Source of the DNA: Candidatus Melainabacteria bacterium
Lineage (GTDB): Bacteria > Cyanobacteriota > Vampirovibrionia > Obscuribacterales > Obscuribacteraceae
Direction of reading: 5' to 3'
Length of the DNA: 64,000 nt
NCBI GenBank assembly: GCA_003153555.1
Contig: PLZS01000130.1
Location: 1 to 64,000 of the forward strand
Shown one piece after another: positions 1 to 7,443 of the stretch. Position 1 is the first letter of the stretch. Every line of letters starts with the position of its first letter. The translations under genes and the position numbers were made by a program. The notes below the pieces were generated by a model. It saw only the letters and a list, made by a program, of their open reading frames with translations, had not been told where the DNA came from and searched no databases.

Positions 1-1313
1 CTAAAGCCAGGAAGTATGTGCGGATGGCTCATCAACTTTTGCCGAACACTTGCGCGCGCATTCGCATTGCAAGCCACCCAACGCAACTCCTGATCATACT
101 GTTCTAAAAGCTTCATAAAAAATTGCAGCGGATCTGCACCAGCAATTCTTGCAGCTTGGGCAATCGACTTTCCAACTAACAAAGAATCCGGAGCACTAAC
201 AATTGTAATTCGATTAAGGTCGCGATGAAACGTACGCGGAAATCCACCCAGCCACGACTTCTCGAACTCAATACGAAATGCCGGGTCACGCCAAAGAGCA
301 GCTCTTTCTTCCTTTGTCTTGCAATTATTCAGTTTTACTCCGCCAGAGAACTCCTCGAAAAATGGAGTCAGGTATCCGTCTGCATAAATAACAAACGGCT
401 CCGCAAGAGTTTGAAAGCGAATATTGCATCCCAGCAACTGATTGCAAACAAACAAGAGCACTGAAAAAATGCGCCACAAGTGTGGCGCACCATCCATATC
501 CAGCGCAGAAAGTATTGTATTTCGAAGTGGTGCTCGCCACAGTCCTGGGCTCAATCGAAGAATATCAACCAATGACCATAGGTTCTGCGGGTTAGGCGTA
601 ACCTGAAAGACAGCATTGCGTTTTCTGCAAACGTCTGCAAGCATTTTATATTCAACAAACGAGGCATGGTGCGAAGGCAGCGCGCGCCCGGCGAATGGTC
701 CACTCACTTTGTGCCAATGCACCATATCAACCGAAATCCCGATGCATCCAGACTCTAAAGCCTCCTCGGCCAACTGCTTCATTGTTTCGATTTCGTCTGC
801 AGTTGCGTGCTCAGCAAGGCTGCGTTCAAGACCCATCACCTTCACCCGCAATGCACTATGTCCGAGCATGCTGGCAACGTTGGGTCCAAGCGACAACTGT
901 TTCAAATGTTGAAAATACTGGTGAGGAGATGACCAGGCTTTGGCAGACTTTAGCCAGCCGCCAATCAGCTCCGCGGGCAGCGTTTCGACGCGAGAGAAGA
1001 TGTGCGCCAAATCTTCCGGTTCGCCATAGATGGTGGATAAACTGCAACCTCCCATGACGATTGAAGTGACACCATGTCTGACAGATTCAGATAAGGAAGG
1101 GGCCAATTCGACTTCCAAATCGTAATGTGTATGGATATCGATAAACCCTGGAGTTATCCACAAACCTGAAGCATCAAATTCCCTGTCGGCAGAGACTTTC
1201 AATTTCGGTCCCAAAGCCGCAATGCGACCATCGCGAACGGCGACGTCGATAGATTTACCTTCACTAAATCCATCAAAGACGAAACCGTTGCGCAGCACGA
1301 GATCGCATTGCAT
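1..1313 (-). CDS. N-acyl-D-amino-acid deacylase / D-aminoacylase-type amidohydrolase (3' end outside window)
   Basis: The frame is open from an ATG at 1313 to the window edge (437 codons), so the C-terminus is missing. The N-terminus has the small beta-sandwich start of the amidohydrolase superfamily, then a PGFIDIHTHYD segment whose HTH pair binds metal, and a GGCS motif at the place where D-aminoacylases carry the metal-bridging Cys. Family members hydrolyse N-acyl-D-amino acids or related amides in the cytoplasm; the real substrate cannot be read here. A later segment with NNCKTKEERAALW also fits the family. It lies 8 nt behind the NTF2-like gene on the same strand and is probably co-transcribed with it. 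Dihydroorotase or urease-type amidohydrolases are less likely because of the GGCS position and the length. Confidence 0.85.
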   Translation of the reverse strand, partial: MQCDLVLRNGFVFDGFSEGKSIDVAVRDGRIAALGPKLKVSADREFDASGLWITPGFIDIHTHYDLEVELAPSLSESVRHGVTSIVMGGCSLSTIYGEPEDLAHIFSRVETLPAELIGGWLKSAKAWSSPHQYFQHLKQLSLGPNVASMLGHSALRVKVMGLERSLAEHATADEIETMKQLAEEALESGCIGISVDMVHWHKVSGPFAGRALPSHHASFVEYKMLADVCRKRNAVFQVTPNPQNLWSLVDILRLSPGLWRAPLRNTILSALDMDGAPHLWRIFSVLLFVCNQLLGCNIRFQTLAEPFVIYADGYLTPFFEEFSGGVKLNNCKTKEERAALWRDPAFRIEFEKSWLGGFPRTFHRDLNRITIVSAPDSLLVGKSIAQAARIAGADPLQFFMKLLEQYDQELRWVACNANARASVRQKLMSHPHILPGF

Positions 1314-1321
1314 GATTGAAC

Positions 1322-1960
1322 TCAAGCCTTTTTGCGGATCATCGACATACCGAGCGCTCCGATAGCGACACCAATCGCTACTCCAGCAAGAACCGCAATA
1401 ATGACGAACTTTTCGATGTCGGCCTTGATCGTCGTCACAACTGGATTATCTAGAATATTTGCAGAGAATATAATTCGGGAGACTTTCCAGACGCCATTAT
1501 CTTTCAGAACAACTGCGCTCCAGCGTTCTGGCATGACTTTCACATCACCAGCTTTAAAATAGTAGCTGTCGTTTGATGTTCCATGACAGACACCAACATT
1601 GTCGGACAAAAATTCTGTTGGACCGTCGGCGATTGGTTTCACCTCGATACGCTCAATTCCAATTGACTTATTCTCGAACAACTTCGTCCAATAGTCACGG
1701 AAAGCCTCGAGCGAAGCGAACTTCTGACCGTCCACAGTGATTACGGTGAGATTGTTCTGTACAAGGTAAGGTTTTAGCAAATCGAAATTTCGTGTGTTGA
1801 TCGCTTTCACGGTCACTTCACGCAACTTCGTAAGTTCTTGATGATCCTTCGCATGTGTTTGATCTGGATGAACATCTTTCTTAGGGACGTCGAGCGCCCA
1901 CGCGCTGGTCGCCATGAGCGACATGAAGAAACTCACAACCACTGGCAATATTTGACGCAT
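1322..1960 (-). CDS. Secreted, C-terminally anchored NTF2-like (SnoaL/DUF4440-type) protein
   Basis: The 212-residue product starts at ATG 1960; an in-frame TTG at 1981 would only add seven residues in front of the signal peptide. Residues 1-23 form a signal peptide (hydrophobic core ending ATSAWA). The middle looks like an NTF2-like fold: an N-terminal helix with LREVTVKAINTRNFD, then a segment about a short field of action (LEAFRDYWTKLF) and a C-terminal sheet ending in VWKVSRIIFS. The last 30 residues are a transmembrane helix (IIAVLAGVAIGVAIGALG) followed by RKKA, so the domain should face the periplasm with a short cytoplasmic tail. NTF2-like folds bind small ligands or act as enzymes; no catalytic set is obvious. 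It is the first gene of a minus-strand pair with the deacylase. Confidence 0.7.
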   Translation of the reverse strand: MRQILPVVVSFFMSLMATSAWALDVPKKDVHPDQTHAKDHQELTKLREVTVKAINTRNFDLLKPYLVQNNLTVITVDGQKFASLEAFRDYWTKLFENKSIGIERIEVKPIADGPTEFLSDNVGVCHGTSNDSYYFKAGDVKVMPERWSAVVLKDNGVWKVSRIIFSANILDNPVVTTIKADIEKFVIIAVLAGVAIGVAIGALGMSMIRKKA

Positions 1961-2128
1961 TATTTTCTCGCTTGTTAACAAAGACGGCCGCTATACTATA
2001 CAGCAAGCGAGACACAGGAACCTTTGAAACAGGCATGGACAGTGGATATCCCGATATATCGAATGATACCACTGGTGAGGTAGCGTGATCGACAAAGTGT
2101 CTATCGGTCAGTGCGATCAGTTCCAAAA

Positions 2129-3484
2129 ATGAAAAAAATGAAACCACAATTGTCCTCAAATGGATTGTCGAATGCACCTATAGAGCGCAGATTGCTGCTA
2201 GCCCTGACAGGCTGTGTCTGCTTGGGCACTGTATTGCTCCTCGTGTACACTCCGCCGGTCACCACACTTGCGCTATTCATTGCATATTCGATTGCTTTCA
2301 TTTGCCTGCGTCTTCTTGCCAGAACAGACGGCAAAGTTGATCGATCGGTGCCACGCGACATCAAGCAAAACTTCTACCAACCATCGATCTCGATTATAGT
2401 TCCGGCCCACAATGAGGCCGCGGTGATTGGCGCTGCAGTGCAAATGTTGCTGCAACAAGATTATCCCAACTACGAGTTATTGGTAGTAGATGACCGAAGC
2501 ACCGATGGAACTGAGGCTGTCCTGCGAAGCATACGCAGCAACTCCCATTGCCGATACAGATACTATGCTCGTCCAAGCGGAAGTACGCCCGGGAAATCGG
2601 CTGTATTAAATGAAGCGCTCCATCAAACTAACGGGGAGATAATTGCAGTCTTCGACGCGGACGCGCAAGTAGAGCCTGACTTTCTATCGAAAATGGCTCC
2701 CTATTTCGCAGATTCTTTGACGGGTGCTGCGCAAGCGCGAAAGGTCTTGTTCAATGCCGAGGAAAATTTCCTAACACGTTGCCAGCAATATGAATATTGT
2801 ATGGATGCATATATTCAAGTCAGACGTGACACTATCCGCAGTGCCGTAGAATTGCGCGGTAACGGTATGCTGCTGCGGCGATCAGCACTGGAAGCCCTTG
2901 GCGGACTGAACGAGCACACCCGCGGTGAAGATCTTGACTTGTGCACCAGAATGCATGTTGCCGGTTGGGACATTCGCTATGATCCCAATGTGATCGTCAA
3001 AGAAGAAGGACTTACGAAGCTCGGTCCCTTGATGCAGCAGCGCATACGATGGACGGAGACAAGCATCATTCGCTATTTGGAAAACGCTAGTCAAATTCTC
3101 TTCAACCCGCAACTTGCTCTTAGAACAAAGATGGACGCCAGTCTCTTTGTCTTTGAGTTCATCGGACCTATTTGGCTATTCTTAGAAAACATCCTGCTAA
3201 CGATACGGTGGCTGACTGGCCATATGGCATCACAAACAGTGCTATTTGCCACTCCTGCCATGACCGTTCTTTCCCTGTATTTCGTCTATGCCAGCTTTCT
3301 GGGAATTTCAAGATTCAATCGAGCTTCCCTTGGTCGTTCGATTCAAGGCACCGCCATGGTTTATTTCTATCTATCGTTTTTGTGGCTGCCTATCGTCTTC
3401 TATTTGACGTTCAAAATTCTTTCTCGAAAGGAACGCCACTTGGTATGGGAAAACACTCCACACTTCGGGGTGGCAGTGGAATGA
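2129..3484 (+). CDS. Membrane glycosyltransferase family 2, processive (PgaC/BcsA-like) type
   Basis: Two N-terminal membrane helices are followed by a GT-A domain that begins SIIVPAHNEAAVIGAA, with the DDRST motif, a FDADAQ metal-binding DxD motif, GEDLDL as the base-containing ED motif, and QRIRW as the QxxRW acceptor motif around residues 304-308. Three more membrane helices close the protein. This set is typical of inner-membrane enzymes such as PgaC or hyaluronan synthase that transfer sugars from nucleotide donors to a polymer or lipid. A GTG at 2111 is an alternative start; neither has a clear Shine-Dalgarno. It is the first gene of a seven-gene operon and its stop overlaps the next start (ATGA at 3481). 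Donor and acceptor are unknown; context suggests glycosylation of a lipid or oxidised product. Confidence 0.88.
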   Translation: MKKMKPQLSSNGLSNAPIERRLLLALTGCVCLGTVLLLVYTPPVTTLALFIAYSIAFICLRLLARTDGKVDRSVPRDIKQNFYQPSISIIVPAHNEAAVIGAAVQMLLQQDYPNYELLVVDDRSTDGTEAVLRSIRSNSHCRYRYYARPSGSTPGKSAVLNEALHQTNGEIIAVFDADAQVEPDFLSKMAPYFADSLTGAAQARKVLFNAEENFLTRCQQYEYCMDAYIQVRRDTIRSAVELRGNGMLLRRSALEALGGLNEHTRGEDLDLCTRMHVAGWDIRYDPNVIVKEEGLTKLGPLMQQRIRWTETSIIRYLENASQILFNPQLALRTKMDASLFVFEFIGPIWLFLENILLTIRWLTGHMASQTVLFATPAMTVLSLYFVYASFLGISRFNRASLGRSIQGTAMVYFYLSFLWLPIVFYLTFKILSRKERHLVWENTPHFGVAVE

Positions 3485-4221
3485 GTCCCTGGATGCTGTG
3501 CGCGCTTCTACCGATGCTGACTTTCCCTCTTCTTCTTTTGGCGGAGAACCGATCGCAGGCAAAGTTAAATGCGTGCGACTATGCCACGGGCGATTGGATT
3601 TTGAATTTGTCCGGTTTCTTTATGCAAGGGCTTGTCATTCCGGCAGTTGGCTTTTTGCTAGCCACGCATTTGTTTCCAGCCATGGTTCCGAAGCTGCGCG
3701 GCTGTCTGCAGATTGGTTTTATTGGCGCATTTGTTTTGAATTTTGTTGGCGTGGATTTCCTCTACTATTTGCAGCATCGTGCTTTCCACCGCATACCGTG
3801 GTTGTGGAAACTGCACGCGCCCCACCACTATTCGCCAGCAGTGAACGTATGGGCGACATCACGCAACGCCCTGGTCACTCACTTCTTTTTTGTCTACATG
3901 TTAGTAAGTCCAGTGCTCGCCTATTTATGCGACGTCACCGAGGGCTTTTTTGCGGGCGCAATGTTGACTGCAGCACTCGATCTGTTTCGCCATGCCAAAC
4001 TCAATTTCAGATTGCCTGGATTGGATGGTGTCATTCTCATGCCCCACGATCATCACCGTCATCACGACGCAGATAAGCCTGAAGCAAACTTTGGTGCCAA
4101 TTTTATTTTGTGGGATAAACTCTTCGGCACTTTTGCTTTAGGAGTGCGTTTTCCGAGTTCGTACGCACCGCCGAATACCCCATCCTACAAAACGCAGCTG
4201 CTCTATCCCTGGAGGTCTTAA
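3481..4221 (+). CDS. Sterol desaturase / fatty acid hydroxylase family membrane diiron enzyme
   Basis: The 246-residue protein starts at ATG 3481, overlapping the glycosyltransferase stop by four bases, which implies coupled translation. It has four or five membrane segments and the histidine boxes of the family: HRAFH, HAPHH and HDHHRHHDA, which bind a non-haem diiron centre and hydroxylate or desaturate lipid-like substrates using oxygen. The last box is more His-rich than usual. Length agrees with short bacterial members, including those that modify sterols, carotenoids, sphingolipids or alkylglycerols. The neighbouring ferredoxin could supply electrons. The operon also carries AurF-like and Rieske oxygenases, so the product is probably oxidised at several positions. 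The substrate is not predictable from sequence alone. Confidence 0.88.
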   Translation: MSPWMLCALLPMLTFPLLLLAENRSQAKLNACDYATGDWILNLSGFFMQGLVIPAVGFLLATHLFPAMVPKLRGCLQIGFIGAFVLNFVGVDFLYYLQHRAFHRIPWLWKLHAPHHYSPAVNVWATSRNALVTHFFFVYMLVSPVLAYLCDVTEGFFAGAMLTAALDLFRHAKLNFRLPGLDGVILMPHDHHRHHDADKPEANFGANFILWDKLFGTFALGVRFPSSYAPPNTPSYKTQLLYPWRS

Positions 4222-4265
4222 TAGTGAATTTTATCCCTAGTGGTATTCACGCCCGCACCAACTCT

Positions 4266-4270
4266 GGAGG
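4266..4270 (+). promoter_or_regulatory. Shine-Dalgarno that decides a TTG start
   Basis: GGAGG lies 8 nt before TTG 4279, making this the likely start of the AurF-like protein instead of the upstream GTG 4240. Confidence 0.6.
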
Positions 4271-4278
4271 TTACTAAT

Positions 4279-5463
4279 TTGCATCCACAGCTAGCACAAA
4301 GGGACAGCAAGTCTTTGCTCGATGACCATTCGACTTACAGGAAGCTGGAACTAAACAAAAAGCGCAACTATGAACAAGATCATTCAGCCATGATGGATGA
4401 GGCTACTTCCTTGTTCGTCTACGAGCACTGCAAAGATGAATACTGGAATCCAGAGGAATTCTCCATCCTTTACGGAACGCCTCTCTGGCACGAAGCTTCA
4501 ACCTCCCAAAAAATTCTTCTCAACCAACTTTATTGGGTCGCATACTACGCTCAAATTATTTCCGCTGAGATTGCCACCATTTATTTGAATCAAGTTTCTG
4601 CAGCCGGATTGTACACGCATGAAGACTTTCGTATAGTATGTGATTCGCTTGATTTAGAAACCAAGCAAGAGCGGGCTCATATCAATGCCTTCAAAACGAT
4701 AGGTGAAGACGTTGAATGGAGGCTCTTTGGTGAACGGCTTTTCACGTATCCAATGCGTAGTCTCTTTGAACAGACTATGGTTTTCGCTGATACCAACCCC
4801 GCAAAAGATTTTTGGAGAATGCTTCAGATCAAGGCGTTTACGCTTCTATCATCCAGCAATGCTTTTCTCGCTAGTCAGTATTTGCTTGTCAGAGGATTGC
4901 GCACTCTTAACGGAAAGCTGATTCAGCATAAGCTTTCTAATTATTACACCATCCATCCAGATAAGGAAAACGCCCCTATCCCATCGAAGATCAGTTACTA
5001 CCACTTTATGGATGAGAGCTTTCACTTCAATACATCAAAAATTATTGGTCACGAAATTCCCCGCAGTTTAGATCCACCGACGGCGTTCGAAAAATTGATA
5101 ATCAATAAGGGCATTGCCGGCTGCCAGAGGGATCACTTCAATTTCTCTGCCACCATAAAAGGGATCTTTTGGTACGAGCCTTCTTTGTTTGCGGTTTTAT
5201 ACAAGCTCTTTCGTTCGCCACACTTCGGCATGAGCGATGCCGAAGCAAAAGTAATGCTGGACAGATGTTTTTGTCAGGAGAATGAGGCTATTCATCAATC
5301 ATTCGAACTGCACCAAACTGCTCATGCTTCTTACAAGGCATACGTGGATTCGATTACATACATAGACAGTCAGAATCGAAATATGGAAATAATGGGCAAC
5401 AACTCAATCCAGAAGTATTTGAAACACAATGCTAATTCGCTGCGTGCGTTTAAGGGATCGTAG
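4279..5463 (+). CDS. AurF-like (p-aminobenzoate N-oxygenase family) diiron oxygenase
   Basis: I place the start at TTG 4279 because GGAGG lies eight bases upstream; a GTG at 4240 is in frame but lacks a ribosome site. The product (394 residues) is all-helical with Glu and ExxH motifs spaced as in ferritin-like diiron oxygenases: ISAEIATIY, ETKQERAHINAF, FMDESFHFN, IIGHEI and ENEAIHQSFELH. In the AurF/CmlI family such residues hold two irons that oxidise aryl-amines to nitro compounds; other members hydroxylate carbon. It is three bases before the ferredoxin gene. The assignment rests on motif spacing, so the substrate and even N- versus C-oxygenation are open. It could instead be a distant member of another ferritin-like oxygenase family. 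Confidence 0.68.
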   Translation: MHPQLAQRDSKSLLDDHSTYRKLELNKKRNYEQDHSAMMDEATSLFVYEHCKDEYWNPEEFSILYGTPLWHEASTSQKILLNQLYWVAYYAQIISAEIATIYLNQVSAAGLYTHEDFRIVCDSLDLETKQERAHINAFKTIGEDVEWRLFGERLFTYPMRSLFEQTMVFADTNPAKDFWRMLQIKAFTLLSSSNAFLASQYLLVRGLRTLNGKLIQHKLSNYYTIHPDKENAPIPSKISYYHFMDESFHFNTSKIIGHEIPRSLDPPTAFEKLIINKGIAGCQRDHFNFSATIKGIFWYEPSLFAVLYKLFRSPHFGMSDAEAKVMLDRCFCQENEAIHQSFELHQTAHASYKAYVDSITYIDSQNRNMEIMGNNSIQKYLKHNANSLRAFKGS

Positions 5464-5465
5464 CG

Positions 5466-5762
5466 ATGGCGTATAACATAGAGTTCCCCGAAACCATTCA
5501 TAAACCTGTCTGCCTGCCAGATGGAGCCAATCTGTCCGAGACGCTGACAGTAGTAAATTCACCCGTTCTCTTTGGTTGCCGAACGGGAATTTGCGGAACC
5601 TGTCTTGTGCAGATTGAGGATGGTTACGCGACGTTGAGCCCACCGAATGAAGCCGAGCAAGAAGCACTCGAAATCTATGCGCCAGGAAATGAAACAGCAA
5701 GACTGGCTTGCCAAATCAACTTGACCAGCAACATCGCATTGATAAAAATCGAGGGCGTCTAG
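5466..5762 (+). CDS. 2Fe-2S ferredoxin (plant/cyanobacterial type)
   Basis: This is a 98-residue single-domain ferredoxin. The cluster ligands are visible as CRTGICGTC (C-x4-C-x2-C) around residues 38-46 and a fourth Cys in ARLACQ near residue 81, the standard spacing for plant-type 2Fe-2S proteins. It acts as a soluble one-electron carrier. It is placed between the AurF-like diiron enzyme and the Rieske oxygenase, with 2 nt before it and an overlap with the next GTG start (TAGTG), so it most likely delivers electrons to one or both. No ferredoxin reductase gene is in the operon; a housekeeping reductase would have to serve. Confidence 0.93.
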   Translation: MAYNIEFPETIHKPVCLPDGANLSETLTVVNSPVLFGCRTGICGTCLVQIEDGYATLSPPNEAEQEALEIYAPGNETARLACQINLTSNIALIKIEGV

Positions 5763-6838
5763 TGGCTGACCGGCAACATTGCAGTGATACAAGAGGGAAT
5801 GTGGTGGCTGAGTCACTGCTTCCACAATATTGGTACGTCGTTGCTGAGGCTCGGGAGCTCACGCAGAACGCAGTGTTGGCACGCACGATTCTGGACGAGT
5901 TGTTGGCGTGTTATCGCGATCAGCAAGGTAATGTCGTAATCGCTCAGGATCGTTGTATTCATCGAAGTGCTCGGCTATCTTCAGGGACAGTCGAAGATGG
6001 GAAATTAAGCTGCAGATATCACGGTTGGGTTTATGGTGAGAAAGGACAGATCGTTTCCATTCCCTGCGAAGGCGGAGAAGAGTTCGCATCGCAATGCGGA
6101 ATGAAAGCGAAAACGTACAAAACGATTGAGCAAGATGGCTATGTGTATGTGTGCTTAAAACCAGGAGAACACACACCGCCTCGACCGCTCACACTTTCAG
6201 AGCTCGGCTCAGTTTGGAAAGGAAGAGTTCGGCTACAAAACAGTTTCAAAAACTCGCTCTCCAATTGCGTCGAAAATTACATCGATGTACCACATACCGC
6301 TTATGTGCATCATGGCATTTTCAGGAAGCCGCGAGGAGAACCTCTACGCACCACAGTGACCAGACATGACGGACGCATAGACATTACTTATCATGGCGAG
6401 CGACTCAACCTGGGCACCTTCAGTGCTTTCCTGAATCCTCAGGGCTCCGAAATTGTCCATACAGATCATTTTTTCGCTCCAAACGTTACGAGCGTTCACT
6501 ACCATATGCAGTGCGGCTACCGCTACTCGATTAGTTCGCAATCAATTCCGGTCAGTGCTATGGAGACGATGGTCTACACGGATATCAGTTACGATTTTGG
6601 CATTTGGACACCGCTTGCAGGTTGGTTGGTGCGTCGACAAGCGCAGCAGGTCCTCATACAAGATATTGATATTCTCAATGAACAAGGGCGGAACATCGAT
6701 AAATACGGAGAACGTTTCTACACAACTTCGGCGGATACGATTCACACTTTAACCAGTGAGATAATTGTCGGCCTTAAAAATGGCATTACTCCTGCGAATC
6801 TTTCTTCTGAGGAAAAGGAGATTACTTTCTGCGTATGA
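5762..6838 (+). CDS. Rieske non-haem iron oxygenase (PaO/CAO-like monooxygenase)
   Basis: The start is GTG 5762, overlapping the ferredoxin stop (TAGTG) with GAGG just upstream; a TTG at 5708 is in frame but lies inside the ferredoxin gene. The Rieske 2Fe-2S site is C65-x-H67 ... C84-x2-H87. The catalytic mononuclear iron motif follows as D-x2-H-x4-H in YIDVPHTAYVH. The C-terminal part (VLIQDIDILNEQ) resembles the pheophorbide a oxygenase/chlorophyllide a oxygenase branch, whose members oxidise large hydrophobic or aromatic substrates. About 358 residues is normal. It overlaps the next gene by ATGA. Electrons probably come from the adjoining ferredoxin. Substrate unknown. Confidence 0.92.
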   Translation: MADRQHCSDTRGNVVAESLLPQYWYVVAEARELTQNAVLARTILDELLACYRDQQGNVVIAQDRCIHRSARLSSGTVEDGKLSCRYHGWVYGEKGQIVSIPCEGGEEFASQCGMKAKTYKTIEQDGYVYVCLKPGEHTPPRPLTLSELGSVWKGRVRLQNSFKNSLSNCVENYIDVPHTAYVHHGIFRKPRGEPLRTTVTRHDGRIDITYHGERLNLGTFSAFLNPQGSEIVHTDHFFAPNVTSVHYHMQCGYRYSISSQSIPVSAMETMVYTDISYDFGIWTPLAGWLVRRQAQQVLIQDIDILNEQGRNIDKYGERFYTTSADTIHTLTSEIIVGLKNGITPANLSSEEKEITFCV

Positions 6839-7443
6839 CAATGCTTGGACGACTTGCTTGCTTCTTCCCGATCGCACACCTGAGCTTGATTTTATTTGCT
6901 GCGCTCATGTTCGTCTCGCATCCAGGATTAGCAACTTTCCTATCAATACTATTCTCCATTTACTTGTTGCCACCACTATTGTTCCGAGCCTACTCGTTGA
7001 AGTATCCTTCAAAATCGGGGCGATGGGTAATCAACAATGGCCAACGTTGTGATTGGTGGATTGCTCATCAACTGCAGATGATCTACGCTGCCGTTCCCGC
7101 CTTCGAAGCGTTCCTACGCTTAGTACCGGGACTATACAGTGCCTGGTTACGCCTGTGGGGAAGCAAGGTAGGCAAACGCGTTTACTGGACACCTCTGGTC
7201 GAGATTATCGACCGTCATATGTTACGCATCGGCGACGATGTAATTTTTGGACACCGAGTAGTGTGCACATCACACGTGGTGTCAAGAAAAGAGAACGGTG
7301 AATTTGTATTGCTGTTGCGTTGCGTGCGGATTGGCTCTGGCAGTTTCATTGGTGCTCTCTCAAGGCTCGGACCGGGAGTCAAAATACCAGCAAAGTCCGC
7401 CATTCCTTACGACACCGAATATCGATTTTCATATGCCGAATAA
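6835..7443 (+). CDS. Membrane-anchored hexapeptide-repeat acyltransferase-like protein
   Basis: The 202-residue product starts in an ATGA overlap with the Rieske gene. Residues 10-50 hold one or two membrane helices. From about residue 105 the sequence reads like a left-handed beta-helix of hexapeptide repeats (KVGKRVYWTP, LRIGDDVIFGH, VRIGSGSFIGALSRLGPGVKIPA). Such proteins usually transfer acetyl or longer acyl groups from CoA or ACP to sugars or lipids in the cytoplasm. I do not see a full catalytic His context with certainty (DVIFGH and CTSH are candidates), so the enzyme class is inferred. The gene overlaps the start of the GH3-like gene by 11 nt, suggesting acylation and adenylation act in the same pathway. 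Confidence 0.62.
   Translation: MTMLGRLACFFPIAHLSLILFAALMFVSHPGLATFLSILFSIYLLPPLLFRAYSLKYPSKSGRWVINNGQRCDWWIAHQLQMIYAAVPAFEAFLRLVPGLYSAWLRLWGSKVGKRVYWTPLVEIIDRHMLRIGDDVIFGHRVVCTSHVVSRKENGEFVLLLRCVRIGSGSFIGALSRLGPGVKIPAKSAIPYDTEYRFSYAE

Noticed and set aside
3498-4076. 192-residue ORF inside the hydroxylase gene
   Set aside because: Same strand, other frame; the His-box frame is the obvious gene.
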